A DNA stretch of 64,000 nucleotides from Streptomyces sp. ITFR-21 (lineage in GTDB: Bacteria > Actinomycetota > Actinomycetes > Streptomycetales > Streptomycetaceae). The DNA is taken from positions 186,001 through 250,000 of the forward strand of contig NZ_CP134605.1 of assembly GCF_031844685.1 (NCBI RefSeq), in the 5' to 3' direction. Numbering within the stretch: position 1 is the first letter of the stretch; each line of letters begins with the position of its first letter. The notes below the pieces were generated by a model. That model was not told where the DNA came from. It saw only the letters and a list, made by a program, of their open reading frames with translations, and searched no databases. Positions 52,671 to 61,852 of the stretch are shown here, piece after piece. A program made the translations under genes and the position numbers.

Positions 52671-53831
52671 GTGAGAGCAGATGGCGACGCCGTCATTGCG
52701 GGGGTCGGGGAGACGGACTACTCCTGGGCCAGCCGTCGCACCCCGACCGGCCTGGCGGTGGAGGCCGTTCTGGCGGCTTGCCGTGACGCCGGCATCGACC
52801 CCCGGGACATCGACGGCATCATCAGCCACCCCTTCGCGGTGTCGCCGGAGGAGCTCATGTCCGCGATGGGGCTGCGCCGGTTGAACTACAACTGTGTGAT
52901 CCACATGGGAGGCGCCGGTGCCGTGGCCGGCCTCCAGCACGCCGCTTTGGCCGTGACGTCCGGTACCGCCAGGAACGTACTGATGTTCCGAGCCCGGAAC
53001 GGGGTCTCCGACGGCCGTATCCACCAGCGGCCGTCGCAGCAGCCGGCACAGCATTTCAGGACGCAGCTCGAGCACCCGTACGGCTGGAACACCCCGGCCC
53101 AGCGCTACTCGATGATCTGCCGGCGTTACATGCACGAACACGGCCTTTCCCGTGAGCAGCTGGGGTCGGTCGCGGTGAGCGCCAACCGGTACGCGCAGCG
53201 GAACCCGCGCGCGCAGACCTACGGCCGGCCGCTGTCCCTGGAGAAGTACCTCGCCGGACGGGTGATCGCCGATCCGTACACCCGCTACGACTGCTGTCTG
53301 GAGACCGACGGCGGATGCGCGATCATCGTCCGAGCCGGAGTGCGGGACACCGGCGGACGGCCCCAGGTCAGGATTCTGAGCGTCGGCGAAGGCCGGCCCG
53401 AATCGCCCGACGATCTCACCAACCGGCCCGATCTGCTGGGAATCGGCCTCGAACACGCCGCCAGGATTGCCTGGGACCGGGCGTCCCTCGGCCCGGAGGA
53501 CATGGACGCCGCCATGATCTACGACTGCTTCACCTTCGAGGTCATCCACCAACTGGAAGCCGCCGGATTCACTCCGGTCGGCACTGCGGGCAGATTCTGC
53601 GAGCAGGGCGGCATCGACCCCGGTGGGCGGCTTCCGGTGAACACGCACGGAGGCCTGCTGGCCGAGGGGCACCTGTCGGGTCTGAGCCATGTGATCGAGG
53701 CCGCCCGCCAGTTGCGCGGCGAGTGCGGAGACCGCCAGCTCGACGGGGTCCGGCACGTCGCGGTCACCGGCTGGGGGGATCTCGGTGACGGCGCGCTCGC
53801 CGTCCTGGACCGCGTCGGAGCAACGTCATGA
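52671..53831 (+). CDS. Thiolase-like (lipid-transfer type) acetyltransferase
   Basis: A 386-residue thiolase-fold protein with a GTG start behind GAAGGAGG. It shows VIAGVGETDYSWASRRTPTG, GTARNVLMFRARNG, DPYTRYDCCLETDGGCAIIV and the C-terminal VNTHGGLLAEGHLSGLSHVI with the catalytic His. The position of the usual nucleophilic Cys (IHMGGAGAVAGLQHAAL) has no cysteine, as in lipid-transfer thiolases that pair with DUF35 proteins. The DUF35 gene follows in a 4-base overlap. Together they likely carry out a retro-aldol or thiolytic step on a CoA substrate. Confidence 0.9.
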   Translation: MRADGDAVIAGVGETDYSWASRRTPTGLAVEAVLAACRDAGIDPRDIDGIISHPFAVSPEELMSAMGLRRLNYNCVIHMGGAGAVAGLQHAALAVTSGTARNVLMFRARNGVSDGRIHQRPSQQPAQHFRTQLEHPYGWNTPAQRYSMICRRYMHEHGLSREQLGSVAVSANRYAQRNPRAQTYGRPLSLEKYLAGRVIADPYTRYDCCLETDGGCAIIVRAGVRDTGGRPQVRILSVGEGRPESPDDLTNRPDLLGIGLEHAARIAWDRASLGPEDMDAAMIYDCFTFEVIHQLEAAGFTPVGTAGRFCEQGGIDPGGRLPVNTHGGLLAEGHLSGLSHVIEAARQLRGECGDRQLDGVRHVAVTGWGDLGDGALAVLDRVGATS

Positions 53832-54256
53832 CCCGGCCGCTGCCGGACCCCGGCTTCACCGAGTTCGCCGAGTTCTGGAGCGGCACTCTGCGCCACGAGC
53901 TGTCGGTGGAGCAGTGTGCGGACTGCGGGCTGCTGCGCTGGCCACCCCGACCGGTCTGCCGCCGGTGCCTGTCGGCTGCCTCCGGGTGGACGGTGGTTCC
54001 GCCGTACGGGCGGCTGTTCACCTGGACCGTGGTGATGCAGCAGACCATCCCCGGGCTCCCTCCGCCGTACGCGGTCGGCCTGGTGCAGATCGACGGCCTC
54101 CAGGAGGCTTCGACACTGCGGTTCCTGGGCCGGCTGGTCAATGTGGCGCCTGAGGAGCTGCGCATCGGCATGCCGGTCGAGGCCGTCTTCGAGGAGGCGG
54201 CCGAACAGGTGGTGCTCGTCAACTGGAGCCCCCGAGCAGATCGGCAGTCGAGCTAG
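53828..54256 (+). CDS. DUF35 / OB-fold zinc-ribbon acyl-CoA partner protein
   Basis: A 142-residue protein with the N-terminal zinc ribbon CADCGLLRWPPRPVCRRC (two Cys-x-x-Cys pairs) and a C-terminal OB fold (GRLFTWTVVMQQTIPGLPPP, VQIDGLQEASTLRF). Such proteins bind CoA and partner thiolase-like enzymes, as in steroid side-chain degradation by Ltp2 and its DUF35 partner. The coupled gene order supports a complex with the preceding thiolase. It is the last gene of this operon. Confidence 0.93.
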   Translation: MTRPLPDPGFTEFAEFWSGTLRHELSVEQCADCGLLRWPPRPVCRRCLSAASGWTVVPPYGRLFTWTVVMQQTIPGLPPPYAVGLVQIDGLQEASTLRFLGRLVNVAPEELRIGMPVEAVFEEAAEQVVLVNWSPRADRQSS

Positions 54257-54388
54257 CAGGCACCGGGCCCGGCGCCCGGTCGATTGTCCACATGGCGGCC
54301 CGGCTTCCCCGTAGCGTTGCGTTTCGCTTCGACCGCCGGGTCGAGGGAACGCACGGCCGGACGTCAACGACTAGGAAGTTAATCAGCG

Positions 54389-55222
54389 ATGGGACAAGAG
54401 AGTTCGGAATCCACGGGACCACGTGGTTCGCAGTCGATCGAGCGCGCGCTGGCGATTTTGTTCACCTTCTCCTCGGACCATCCCTCCCGCTCCCTCAAAG
54501 AGATCTGTGAAATAACAGAACTGACGCTGCCGACCGCGCACCGTATGACGAAGGCGCTGCAGCACAACGGCTTTATCAGACAGGACCCGAACTCCGGGCT
54601 GTACAGCCTGGGGCCCTCGATCGCGCGACTGGCACGCGTGATGTTCCAGAGCGGTCGGACCAGCGAACTGCCCGCGATCAGCCGTCCCTACCTGCAGTCG
54701 CTCCGCGACGCGACCGGTGAGACGGCGGGCCTGCACATCGCTTCGCCGGAGGGACGCATCTGCGTGGCCGAGGTGGAAAGCCGTCACATGATGCGGATGA
54801 GCAGCGGCGTCGGCAGTACGTTCCCCTGGCATGCCGGTGCCAGCAGCAAGGTCCTGCTCGCCGGGATGAGCGAACCGGAACGCAAGTCCATCCTGGCCCC
54901 GCTCGACTGGCCGGCGCTCGCGCCGACCGCCGCGCACTCGTCCGAGGAGTTCCTGCACGAACTCGACGAGGTCCGTGCCAGGGGGTACGCCGTCAGCGTC
55001 GGCGAGACGATCCCGGGCGCCACCGCTGTGGCCGTGCCCGTCCGTGACCTCGACGGGCGGGTGGTGGCCGCGATCAACGTGACGGGGCCGGCCCTGCGAT
55101 GGACCCGGGAGACGATGACCGAGGCCCTGCCGACCATCAAGGACGTCGCTCAGCAGATGGGCGCGCACCTCGGTCTGGAGGAGAGCTCCCCGAACCGCGG
55201 TCCGCGGCGCAAGTCCTCCTGA
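54389..55222 (+). CDS. IclR-family transcriptional regulator
   Basis: A 277-residue regulator. The N-terminal winged helix-turn-helix is SIERALAILFTFSSDHPSRS, then LKEICEITELTLPTAHRMTK and ALQHNGFIRQDPNSG. The effector domain includes GETAGLHIASPEGRICVAEV, GSTFPWHAGASSKVLLAGM and RVVAAINVTGP. AGGAAG precedes the ATG. It sits between the two catabolic operons and is the natural candidate to control both; the shared ACTATGTGGAA word supports this. Confidence 0.94.
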   Translation: MGQESSESTGPRGSQSIERALAILFTFSSDHPSRSLKEICEITELTLPTAHRMTKALQHNGFIRQDPNSGLYSLGPSIARLARVMFQSGRTSELPAISRPYLQSLRDATGETAGLHIASPEGRICVAEVESRHMMRMSSGVGSTFPWHAGASSKVLLAGMSEPERKSILAPLDWPALAPTAAHSSEEFLHELDEVRARGYAVSVGETIPGATAVAVPVRDLDGRVVAAINVTGPALRWTRETMTEALPTIKDVAQQMGAHLGLEESSPNRGPRRKSS

Positions 55223-55542
55223 GGAAGTGAATCCCTTTGGCCCGGGCGGGTGGCCACACCGCCCGTCCGGGATTCCCCTCCGGGGATGTACAACGCGCAT
55301 TGCCGCCAAGAGAATTCGGCTCGCATTCGAGAGCGGGACCGGGTGTGTGGTGCGGTGCTTCGCCCTGCCCAACCTGCCCCGGTCCCGGTGGTGTCGGCTC
55401 CGTCGGGAACTTGACAGGTTCTCCTTTTCAGGCAGACCATATATCATGTTGTAGAAGCACACTCCACTATGTGGAATCCCTGAGGTGACGGCCTCGCCCC
55501 GCCCACCGATTCGACTGTCCGCCACGGAAGGGAAGGGAAGCC
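55223..55542 (+). promoter_or_regulatory. Promoter region of the PrpD-BVMO operon
   Basis: About 320 bases after the IclR gene. The first half shows nothing. The region around 55410-55480 is AT-rich, with CTTGACAGG near 55409 as a possible -35 (TTGACA 55410-55415) and the candidate operator at 55464-55476. GGGAAGGGAAG near the end is the ribosome site of the PrpD gene. Confidence 0.45.
55464..55476. promoter_or_regulatory. Candidate IclR site CCAC-TAT-GTGG
   Basis: CCACTATGTGGAA contains a small palindrome (CCAC-TAT-GTGG) and the 11-base word ACTATGTGGAA that also occurs, reversed, before the importer operon. It lies about 70 bases upstream of the PrpD start. Confidence 0.5.
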
Positions 55543-56916
55543 ATGCCGGAAGCAACACGGCCGCCCGCACTCCTCGAAGAGCTCGCGCACTTCGTGTCCG
55601 AGCTCTCCTCCGCGGATCTGCCGGAGCGCGTCCGCGAGCGGGCCAAGCTGATCCTTCAGCACAACATCGTCGTCGCACTCGCCGCTCGCGACGAGCGCGT
55701 CCCGGGACAGGACCGCACGCCCTGGCCGGCCGGACTGCCGGCCGCCCAAGCCGCCACCAGGCTGACCGACGGCCTGCCGGCGCCCGCCGAACGAGCCGTC
55801 GTCACCAACTCCCTGGCCATGGGCGCCCGCGCACAGCACGACGAACTCCCGGCTGCCATCAGCCACTTCGGCAGCACCGTGCTGCCACCGCTGCTGGCGG
55901 CCGCAGAGCAGCACAGGATCGACGGCGCCCAGGTGCTGACCGCCATGGTCGCCGGCTACGAAGTCGGCGCCAGGATCGGTGCCGCGTCCGTCCGCCAGAT
56001 CTCACGCCGAGGGTTCCGTCCCACCGGCCTGTACGGGCCGCTCGCCGGAGCCGCCGCGGTGGGCAAGGCGATCGGGCTGGGACCGACGGCCCTCACCAGC
56101 GCTCTGGCGTTCGCCGCGAACACGTCGTCGGGCCTGACCCAGACATGGCTGCGGGGAAGCGACGAGTGGCGCTACCAGACCGCGTTCGCCGCGCGCAACG
56201 GGTACGTTGCCGCCTACCTGGCCGCGGAGGGAGTGTTCGGAGCCCCCGACACCCTGGAGGGCGCCAACGGATTCCACCGCGCCTTCGCGACCGCCGACAT
56301 CGCCCCCGCCTCCGTGCTGGACGGGCTGGGAGAGCGCTGGGCGGTGGAGGACGTCCTGCTGAAGCCCTACCCGGTCTGCGCGTTCAACCAGGCCCCGGTC
56401 CAACAGGTCCTCGCGCTCAAGGCCGCGCGGCGGTTCCGGGCGTCCGACGTGGAGCGGGTGCGGGTCCGCATGAACGCGGACGACATCACCTACCCGGGGG
56501 TGGACACCACGGCGGCGGTGCGGACAAGGGCCGCGGCGCTGATGAGCCTGCGGACCTGCATCGCCCTGGCCCTGCTCCACGGCGACGTGACGATCGAGCA
56601 TCTGGAGTCCCCCGACACCGCAGCGGTCCGCCGGCTCACGGCCAGGATCGACCTGCTTCCCGATCCGGCGGTGCCCACCCACGCAACGTCCGTCGACGTC
56701 ACCCACGACGGAGTGACCGCGGACTCCGGAGCTCCGGCGACCACGGTCTACGACCGGTCGACCGGCCGGGCGCTGATGTCCCGGCTGCAACCGCTCACAC
56801 GACTGGACGACGGCCGCCTGGCGCGGTTGGCGGAGAGCGTCCGCGGCCTGGAGGAACTCCCGGACATCGGGGCCGTCCTGGAATCGGCCAGGCCCGCCCG
56901 CGACGCACCGCCGTGA
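55543..56916 (+). CDS. MmgE/PrpD-family protein
   Basis: A 457-residue protein of the family containing 2-methylcitrate dehydratase and cis-aconitate decarboxylase. Segments: LEELAHFVSELSSADLPERV, VLTAMVAGYEVGARIGAAS, RGFRPTGLYGPLAGAAAVGK, FAANTSSGLTQTWLRGSDEW and LKPYPVCAFNQAPVQQVLAL. No other methylcitrate-cycle gene is nearby, so a hydratase, dehydratase or decarboxylase acting on another acid is likely. GGGAAGG precedes the ATG. First gene of the right-hand operon. Confidence 0.9.
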   Translation: MPEATRPPALLEELAHFVSELSSADLPERVRERAKLILQHNIVVALAARDERVPGQDRTPWPAGLPAAQAATRLTDGLPAPAERAVVTNSLAMGARAQHDELPAAISHFGSTVLPPLLAAAEQHRIDGAQVLTAMVAGYEVGARIGAASVRQISRRGFRPTGLYGPLAGAAAVGKAIGLGPTALTSALAFAANTSSGLTQTWLRGSDEWRYQTAFAARNGYVAAYLAAEGVFGAPDTLEGANGFHRAFATADIAPASVLDGLGERWAVEDVLLKPYPVCAFNQAPVQQVLALKAARRFRASDVERVRVRMNADDITYPGVDTTAAVRTRAAALMSLRTCIALALLHGDVTIEHLESPDTAAVRRLTARIDLLPDPAVPTHATSVDVTHDGVTADSGAPATTVYDRSTGRALMSRLQPLTRLDDGRLARLAESVRGLEELPDIGAVLESARPARDAPP

Positions 56917-56966
56917 AGCGGCGGCCGGTTCCGATCCCGTCCTTCCCTTCCCCCCGAGAGGCTCGA

Positions 56967-57821
56967 GTGACTTTCCCTCCGAACGTGCGACAGGGCACGC
57001 TGGCCGTGGCCGGAACAAAGATCACCTACTATGATTCCGGCGCTCCTGGAACGGCCACGGGCCCGGCCGTCGTCCTGCTGCACGGAACAGGCGGCTCGGC
57101 GTACAACAACTTCTGGGCGCTGTTCCCCATGCTCGCGATGCGCCATCGCGTCATCGCCTTCGACTTCGTGGATCCGGAGGACCCGGCACAGGTCGCCGAG
57201 ACGGCGCACTACACGGCCCAGGCCACCGCGGTGATCGAGCACCTGAGCCCGGACGAGCCGGTCAATCTCGTCGGCTATTCGTTCGGGGCCGTCATCGCGG
57301 CGGCACTGGGCGCGGAACGGGCCGATCTCGTCGAGAACCTCGTGCTCGTCGCCGGCTGGGCCAGGACGGACATCCAGCAACGACTGCGCAACGACATCTG
57401 GCAGAGCCTGCGCCTCGACCGGCATCCGGCGCTCCCGGGGTTCATGGTCCTCACCGCATACAGCGACGCCTACCTCGCGGCCAGGACCGAGACCGAGCTC
57501 GCGGAGATCGTCTCCCGCACCGCGTCAGGGCCGGACCGGCTGTCGAAGATGCTCTTCAACCGGGCCGTCGACATCTCCGAGCAGATTCCCCGGATCTCCT
57601 CCCCGACACTCGTCATCGGATGCGCACAGGATCAGATGGTCCCGGTCAGGCACGCCCGCATGCTCTTCGGCGGCATCCCTGACGCGCGCTACGCGGAGGT
57701 GGGCTCAGGCCACGCGGTCGTGCACGAACGCCCGGCGGAACTGTTCACCCTCATCGACGCCTTCGTGAAGGACCCCGCAAAGACCCGGGCCGGTGCAGTC
57801 CTGAGCACCGGCCACGCCTGA
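56967..57821 (+). CDS. Alpha/beta hydrolase
   Basis: A 284-residue hydrolase with a GTG start. Oxyanion-hole segment VVLLHGTGGSAYNNFWALF, nucleophile elbow NLVGYSFGAVIAAALGAE (Ser), acidic residue in LVIGCAQDQMVPVRHA, and catalytic His in EVGSGHAVVHERPAELF. It lies just before a Baeyer-Villiger-type monooxygenase gene; such pairs convert a ketone to an ester or lactone and then hydrolyse it. Confidence 0.9.
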   Translation: MTFPPNVRQGTLAVAGTKITYYDSGAPGTATGPAVVLLHGTGGSAYNNFWALFPMLAMRHRVIAFDFVDPEDPAQVAETAHYTAQATAVIEHLSPDEPVNLVGYSFGAVIAAALGAERADLVENLVLVAGWARTDIQQRLRNDIWQSLRLDRHPALPGFMVLTAYSDAYLAARTETELAEIVSRTASGPDRLSKMLFNRAVDISEQIPRISSPTLVIGCAQDQMVPVRHARMLFGGIPDARYAEVGSGHAVVHERPAELFTLIDAFVKDPAKTRAGAVLSTGHA

Positions 57822-57844
57822 GCACCCCCATTCCGAGGAGCATC

Positions 57845-59377
57845 ATGTCCATTCCCGAGACGACAACCTTCGCCGCACCGGAAAGCCGGGCGCCCATCAG
57901 TGAGACCGACGTCATCATCGTCGGAACGGGATTCTCCGGCCTGGGCATGGGCACCGCGCTGGCCCGGGCCGGACAGCACTCATTCGTCCTGCTGGAACGG
58001 GCCGACACCGTCGGCGGCACCTGGCGCGACAACACCTACCCGGGCGCCGCCTGCGACATCCAGTCACACCTGTACTCGTACTCGTTCCGCCCCAATCCGG
58101 ACTGGTCGCGGGTCTACGCGGGCCAGCCCGAGATCCTCGCCTACCTGCAGAGAACGGCCGAGGAAGAAGGGCTGCTGCCGCTGATCCACTTCGACTCCGA
58201 GGTGCTGCACGCGTCATGGTCCGAGCAGCGCGGGCGCTGGATCGTCGAGACCCCGCACGGATTCCACGTCTCCAAGGCGGTGGTCACCGCCTCGGGCCAC
58301 CTCTCCGACCCGGTCATGCCCTCCATACCGGGCATCGAGACCTTCGACGGTGACCTGTTCCACTCCGCACGCTGGGACCACTCCCGCGACTGGGCCGGCA
58401 AGCGCGTGGGGGTGATCGGCACCGGGGCCTCGGCCATCCAGATCGTTCCCGAACTCGCCAAGACGGCCGAGCACGTGACGGTCTTCCAGCGGTCGGCCCC
58501 CTATGTCATCCCGCGCAAGGACTACGTCTACAGCAGCGCGGAGAAGGGGATGTTCCGCCGGCTGCCGGCCACCGCGCAGGCGCTGCGCGACCAGTTGTTC
58601 TGGGACAACGAATCACGCTTCCCGCAGCGGCGCGGCGTCCCCGCGTTCATCGACCAGATCGCGGCCACCGCACGGCAGCACCTGGAGGCGCAGGTCGACG
58701 ATCCGGTCCTGCGGGCGCGCCTGACGCCCGACTACGCCATCGGTTGCAAGCGCATCCTCATCTCGAACGACTACTACCCGACGCTGGCCCTGCCCCATGT
58801 CGATCTCGTCACCGAGGGCATCGCACGTATCGACGCCCAGGGCGTCCGGACCCAGGACGGGCGGCAGACCGAGCTCGACCTGCTGGTCGTGGCGACCGGG
58901 TTCGAGGCCACGGACCTGCCGATCGCCCATCGGATCGTCGGGCGGGACGCGGCGCTGCTCGCCGACCACTGGGCCGAGGGCGGACGGGCGTTCGCCTGCA
59001 CCACGGTCTCCGGCTTCCCGAACCTCTTCGTCATGCTCGGCCCCAACACCGGCCTCGGCGCGGGGTCGATCATCTTCATGGTCGAGACCCAGATCGCGTA
59101 CATCAAAGAGGCCCTGGACTTCGTGGTCGCCAACGACGTGACCCTGGAGCCGGATCCGGACGCGGAGCAGGCGTACGTCGCGGGCATCGACCAGCGCAGC
59201 CAGGGCACCGTCTGGCTGACCGGCGGATGCCGCAGCTGGTACGTGCATCCCCGCAGCGGCCGACTCGCCACTCTCTGGCCGGATTTCATGACCCAGTTCC
59301 GGGCCGAGAACGGCTCCTTCACCCCGGACGGATACCGCATCGAACAGGGTACCGCCCCGAGCCGGCTCCCGGCCTGA
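57845..59377 (+). CDS. Baeyer-Villiger-type flavin monooxygenase
   Basis: A 510-residue FAD and NADPH enzyme. FAD-binding motif VIIVGTGFSGLGMGTALARA, then GGTWRDNTYPGAACDIQSHL, the BVMO fingerprint FDGDLFHSARWDH, and the NADPH motif VGVIGTGASAIQIVPELA. Further family marks are FQRSAPYVIPRKDY and LVVATGFEATDLPIAH. BVMOs insert one oxygen next to a carbonyl, giving esters or lactones. It follows the hydrolase by 23 bases with GAGGAG before the ATG. Substrate unknown. Confidence 0.94.
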   Translation: MSIPETTTFAAPESRAPISETDVIIVGTGFSGLGMGTALARAGQHSFVLLERADTVGGTWRDNTYPGAACDIQSHLYSYSFRPNPDWSRVYAGQPEILAYLQRTAEEEGLLPLIHFDSEVLHASWSEQRGRWIVETPHGFHVSKAVVTASGHLSDPVMPSIPGIETFDGDLFHSARWDHSRDWAGKRVGVIGTGASAIQIVPELAKTAEHVTVFQRSAPYVIPRKDYVYSSAEKGMFRRLPATAQALRDQLFWDNESRFPQRRGVPAFIDQIAATARQHLEAQVDDPVLRARLTPDYAIGCKRILISNDYYPTLALPHVDLVTEGIARIDAQGVRTQDGRQTELDLLVVATGFEATDLPIAHRIVGRDAALLADHWAEGGRAFACTTVSGFPNLFVMLGPNTGLGAGSIIFMVETQIAYIKEALDFVVANDVTLEPDPDAEQAYVAGIDQRSQGTVWLTGGCRSWYVHPRSGRLATLWPDFMTQFRAENGSFTPDGYRIEQGTAPSRLPA

Positions 59378-59430
59378 CGCCGGCGGATGAGACACGGCGA
59401 CGCGGCCCGCCACCATCGGAGGAGTTCCTC

Positions 59431-60411
59431 GTGATCGACGACGCATCAAACAAGCCCGCCGCCGACGTGGGCGTGGTGGGCGCAGGGCTCATGGGCCACG
59501 GCATCGCGCAGGTCTTCATGCTCGGCGGTTCGACCGTGCGCATCTGGGACCCCGACCCCGAGGTTCTCCGCGGGGTGCCGTCCCGGATCCAAGGCCACCT
59601 CGACCTCCTCGGCATCGAGGCACCGGTCCGGGTCGTGCTCGCCGACTCGCTCGCGGAGGCGGTCGCGGGCGCCGATCTCGTCGTCGAGGCGGTTCCGGAG
59701 AGTCTGCGCCTCAAGCAGGAGTTGATCGCCCGGCTCGACCGGCTCGCCCCCGACGCCGTGGTGACGACCAATACCTCCGTGCTGCGCATCTCCGAGATCG
59801 CAGCCGAGACCCGCCGTCCGGAACGCGTGGTCGGCGCGCACTGGTGGAACCCGCCCTACCTGGTCCCCGTCGTGGAGGTGGTACCCGGTCGGTTCACCTC
59901 GGCCGCCAACACGGCCCTGGTGAGCGGCTGGCTGCGGGCGGCCGGGAAGACCCCGGTCGAGGTCGGCGGCGACGTCCCGGGATTCATCGGCAACCGGATG
60001 CAGTTCGCCCTGCTGCGTGAGGCCGTGTCGATCGTGGAGCAGGGCATCTGCGACGCGGAAACCGTGGACCTGGTCGCCCGGACCACATTCGGCTCGCGCC
60101 TCGCAGCGGTGGGACCGCTGGAGAACGCCGACTTCATCGGCCTGGACCTGACCGCCTCGATCCTGGACTACCTGGCCCCCTCGCTGTCGGACGAGACGGA
60201 GGTCCCCGAGCTGATCCGCGACGCGGTGGACCGCGGACGGCTCGGCGCGAAGTCCGGCGGCGGCCTCCTCGACTGGCCCGAGGGCGCGCGGGAGAGGACG
60301 GAGAGGCGCCTGCTTGCCCACCTGGCCGAGTCCTTCCGCACCCAATCCGCCCGTGCGCAGTCCTCGTCCACCGGGGACCGGCCCGCGACCGACAAGGAGC
60401 ACACCAGGTGA
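59431..60411 (+). CDS. 3-hydroxyacyl-CoA dehydrogenase
   Basis: A 326-residue NAD-dependent dehydrogenase without a fused hydratase. GTG 59431 follows GGAGGAG. Rossmann motif VGVVGAGLMGHGIAQVFMLG, LVVEAVPESLRLKQELIARL, TTNTSVLRISEIAAETRRPE, GAHWWNPPYLVPVVEVVPG with the catalytic His, and the C-terminal domain start DVPGFIGNRMQFALLREA. It oxidises a 3-hydroxyacyl-CoA to 3-oxoacyl-CoA. Its stop overlaps the next GTG. Confidence 0.93.
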   Translation: MIDDASNKPAADVGVVGAGLMGHGIAQVFMLGGSTVRIWDPDPEVLRGVPSRIQGHLDLLGIEAPVRVVLADSLAEAVAGADLVVEAVPESLRLKQELIARLDRLAPDAVVTTNTSVLRISEIAAETRRPERVVGAHWWNPPYLVPVVEVVPGRFTSAANTALVSGWLRAAGKTPVEVGGDVPGFIGNRMQFALLREAVSIVEQGICDAETVDLVARTTFGSRLAAVGPLENADFIGLDLTASILDYLAPSLSDETEVPELIRDAVDRGRLGAKSGGGLLDWPEGARERTERRLLAHLAESFRTQSARAQSSSTGDRPATDKEHTR

Positions 60412-61175
60412 GCAAGGTGTACAAAAGTCCCGCTGACGCGATTGCCGACGTGCCGGCCGGCGCGTCCCTCGCGGTCGGCGGATTCGGCCTGTGCGGCATC
60501 CCGGCGGCCCTGATCACGGCGCTGCACCGGTCGGGCGTGGGCGACCTCAAGATCGTGTCGAACAACTGCGGAGTCGACGACTGGGGGCTCGGCGTGCTGC
60601 TCGCCGAGCGCCGGATCACCCGCATGACCTCCTCCTACGTCGGCGAGAACAAGGAGTTCGCCCGCCAGTACCTCGCCGGAGAACTGGAGGTCGAGCTGAC
60701 CCCGCAGGGCACCCTCGCGGAGAGGCTGCGCGCCGGCGGAGCGGGCATCCCGGCCTTCTACACGCCCACCGGCATCGGGACCCTGGTCGCCGACGGCGGC
60801 ATGCCGTGGCGCTACGCCCACGACGGCGGCGTCGCCGTGGCCTCGCCGCCCAAGGACATCCGTGCCTTCGCCGGCCGGGACTACGTCCTGGAGGAGGCGA
60901 TCACCTGCGACTTCGGCCTGGTCCACGCCGCCAGAGGCGACAGCCTGGGGAACCTGATCTTCGCCAAAGCGGCCCGGAACTTCAATCCGCTGTGCGCGAT
61001 GGCCGGCCGCATCGCCATCGCCGAGGTCGAAGAGCTCCTCGAGCCCGGAGAGTTGGACCCGGACGAGGTGCATCTGCCGGGCATCTACGTGCAGCGTGTG
61101 GTGCATGTCGGGGCGGACCCCGGCAAGCGCATCGAGAAGCGGACCGTCACCCCGCCCCGGAAGGCACACCGATGA
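60408..61175 (+). CDS. 3-oxoacid CoA-transferase, subunit A
   Basis: A 255-residue alpha subunit with a GTG start in a GTGA overlap. Hallmarks: [77 protein letters not shown] and [20 protein letters not shown]. With subunit B it moves CoA from a donor such as succinyl-CoA to a 3-oxoacid. The close match to SCOT/PcaI-type enzymes fits a beta-ketoacid intermediate. Confidence 0.94.
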   Translation: MSKVYKSPADAIADVPAGASLAVGGFGLCGIPAALITALHRSGVGDLKIVSNNCGVDDWGLGVLLAERRITRMTSSYVGENKEFARQYLAGELEVELTPQGTLAERLRAGGAGIPAFYTPTGIGTLVADGGMPWRYAHDGGVAVASPPKDIRAFAGRDYVLEEAITCDFGLVHAARGDSLGNLIFAKAARNFNPLCAMAGRIAIAEVEELLEPGELDPDEVHLPGIYVQRVVHVGADPGKRIEKRTVTPPRKAHR

Positions 61176-61852
61176 GTCTCACCCGTGAGCAGATGGCTGC
61201 TCGGGCCGCCCTCGAAATCGCCGACGGCTCCTACGTGAACCTCGGCATCGGGCTGCCGACTCTCGTCCCGAACTGCCTTCCGCCCGGGATCAATGTGTCG
61301 CTGGAGAGCGAGAACGGTGTCCTCGGCGTGGGGCCCTACCCGGTGGAGGGCGAGGAGGACGCGGATCTCATCAACGCCGGGAAGGAGACCGTCACCGTCC
61401 TTCCCGGCGCGTCCTTCTTCGACTCCGCGCTGTCCTTCGGCATGATCCGGGGCGGCCACGTCGACACCGCGATTCTGGGCGCCCTGCAGGTGTCGGCCTC
61501 CGGCGACCTGGCCAACTGGACCGTTCCCGGCAAGATGATCAAGGGCATGGGCGGCGCCATGGACCTGGTGCACGGAGCCCGGCGGGTGATCGTCCTGATG
61601 GAGCACACCGCCCGCGACGGCAGCTGCAAGATCGTCCACCGCTGCACACTGCCCTACACCGGCAGAGGAGTCGTCGACCTCGTCATCACCGACCTCGGTG
61701 TCTTCGAGATCACCGGCCGGGGTATCGTGCTGCGCGAAATCGCCCCGGGAACCAGCCTCGACGAGGTGCGAGCCGCCACCGAGCCCGAGCTCATCCTCCC
61801 CACCGCCCTTCGGACCATCCGCACCGCGGCACTCCCCGGCCCCGCTTCGTGA
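61172..61852 (+). CDS. 3-oxoacid CoA-transferase, subunit B
   Basis: A 226-residue beta subunit whose ATG overlaps the stop of subunit A. Contains [40 protein letters not shown] with the catalytic glutamate in the SENG motif, [40 protein letters not shown] and [19 protein letters not shown]. The last gene of the operon. It completes a route in which an activated 3-oxoacid could then be cleaved by the thiolase-DUF35 pair encoded in the left operon. Confidence 0.95.
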   Translation: MSLTREQMAARAALEIADGSYVNLGIGLPTLVPNCLPPGINVSLESENGVLGVGPYPVEGEEDADLINAGKETVTVLPGASFFDSALSFGMIRGGHVDTAILGALQVSASGDLANWTVPGKMIKGMGGAMDLVHGARRVIVLMEHTARDGSCKIVHRCTLPYTGRGVVDLVITDLGVFEITGRGIVLREIAPGTSLDEVRAATEPELILPTALRTIRTAALPGPAS

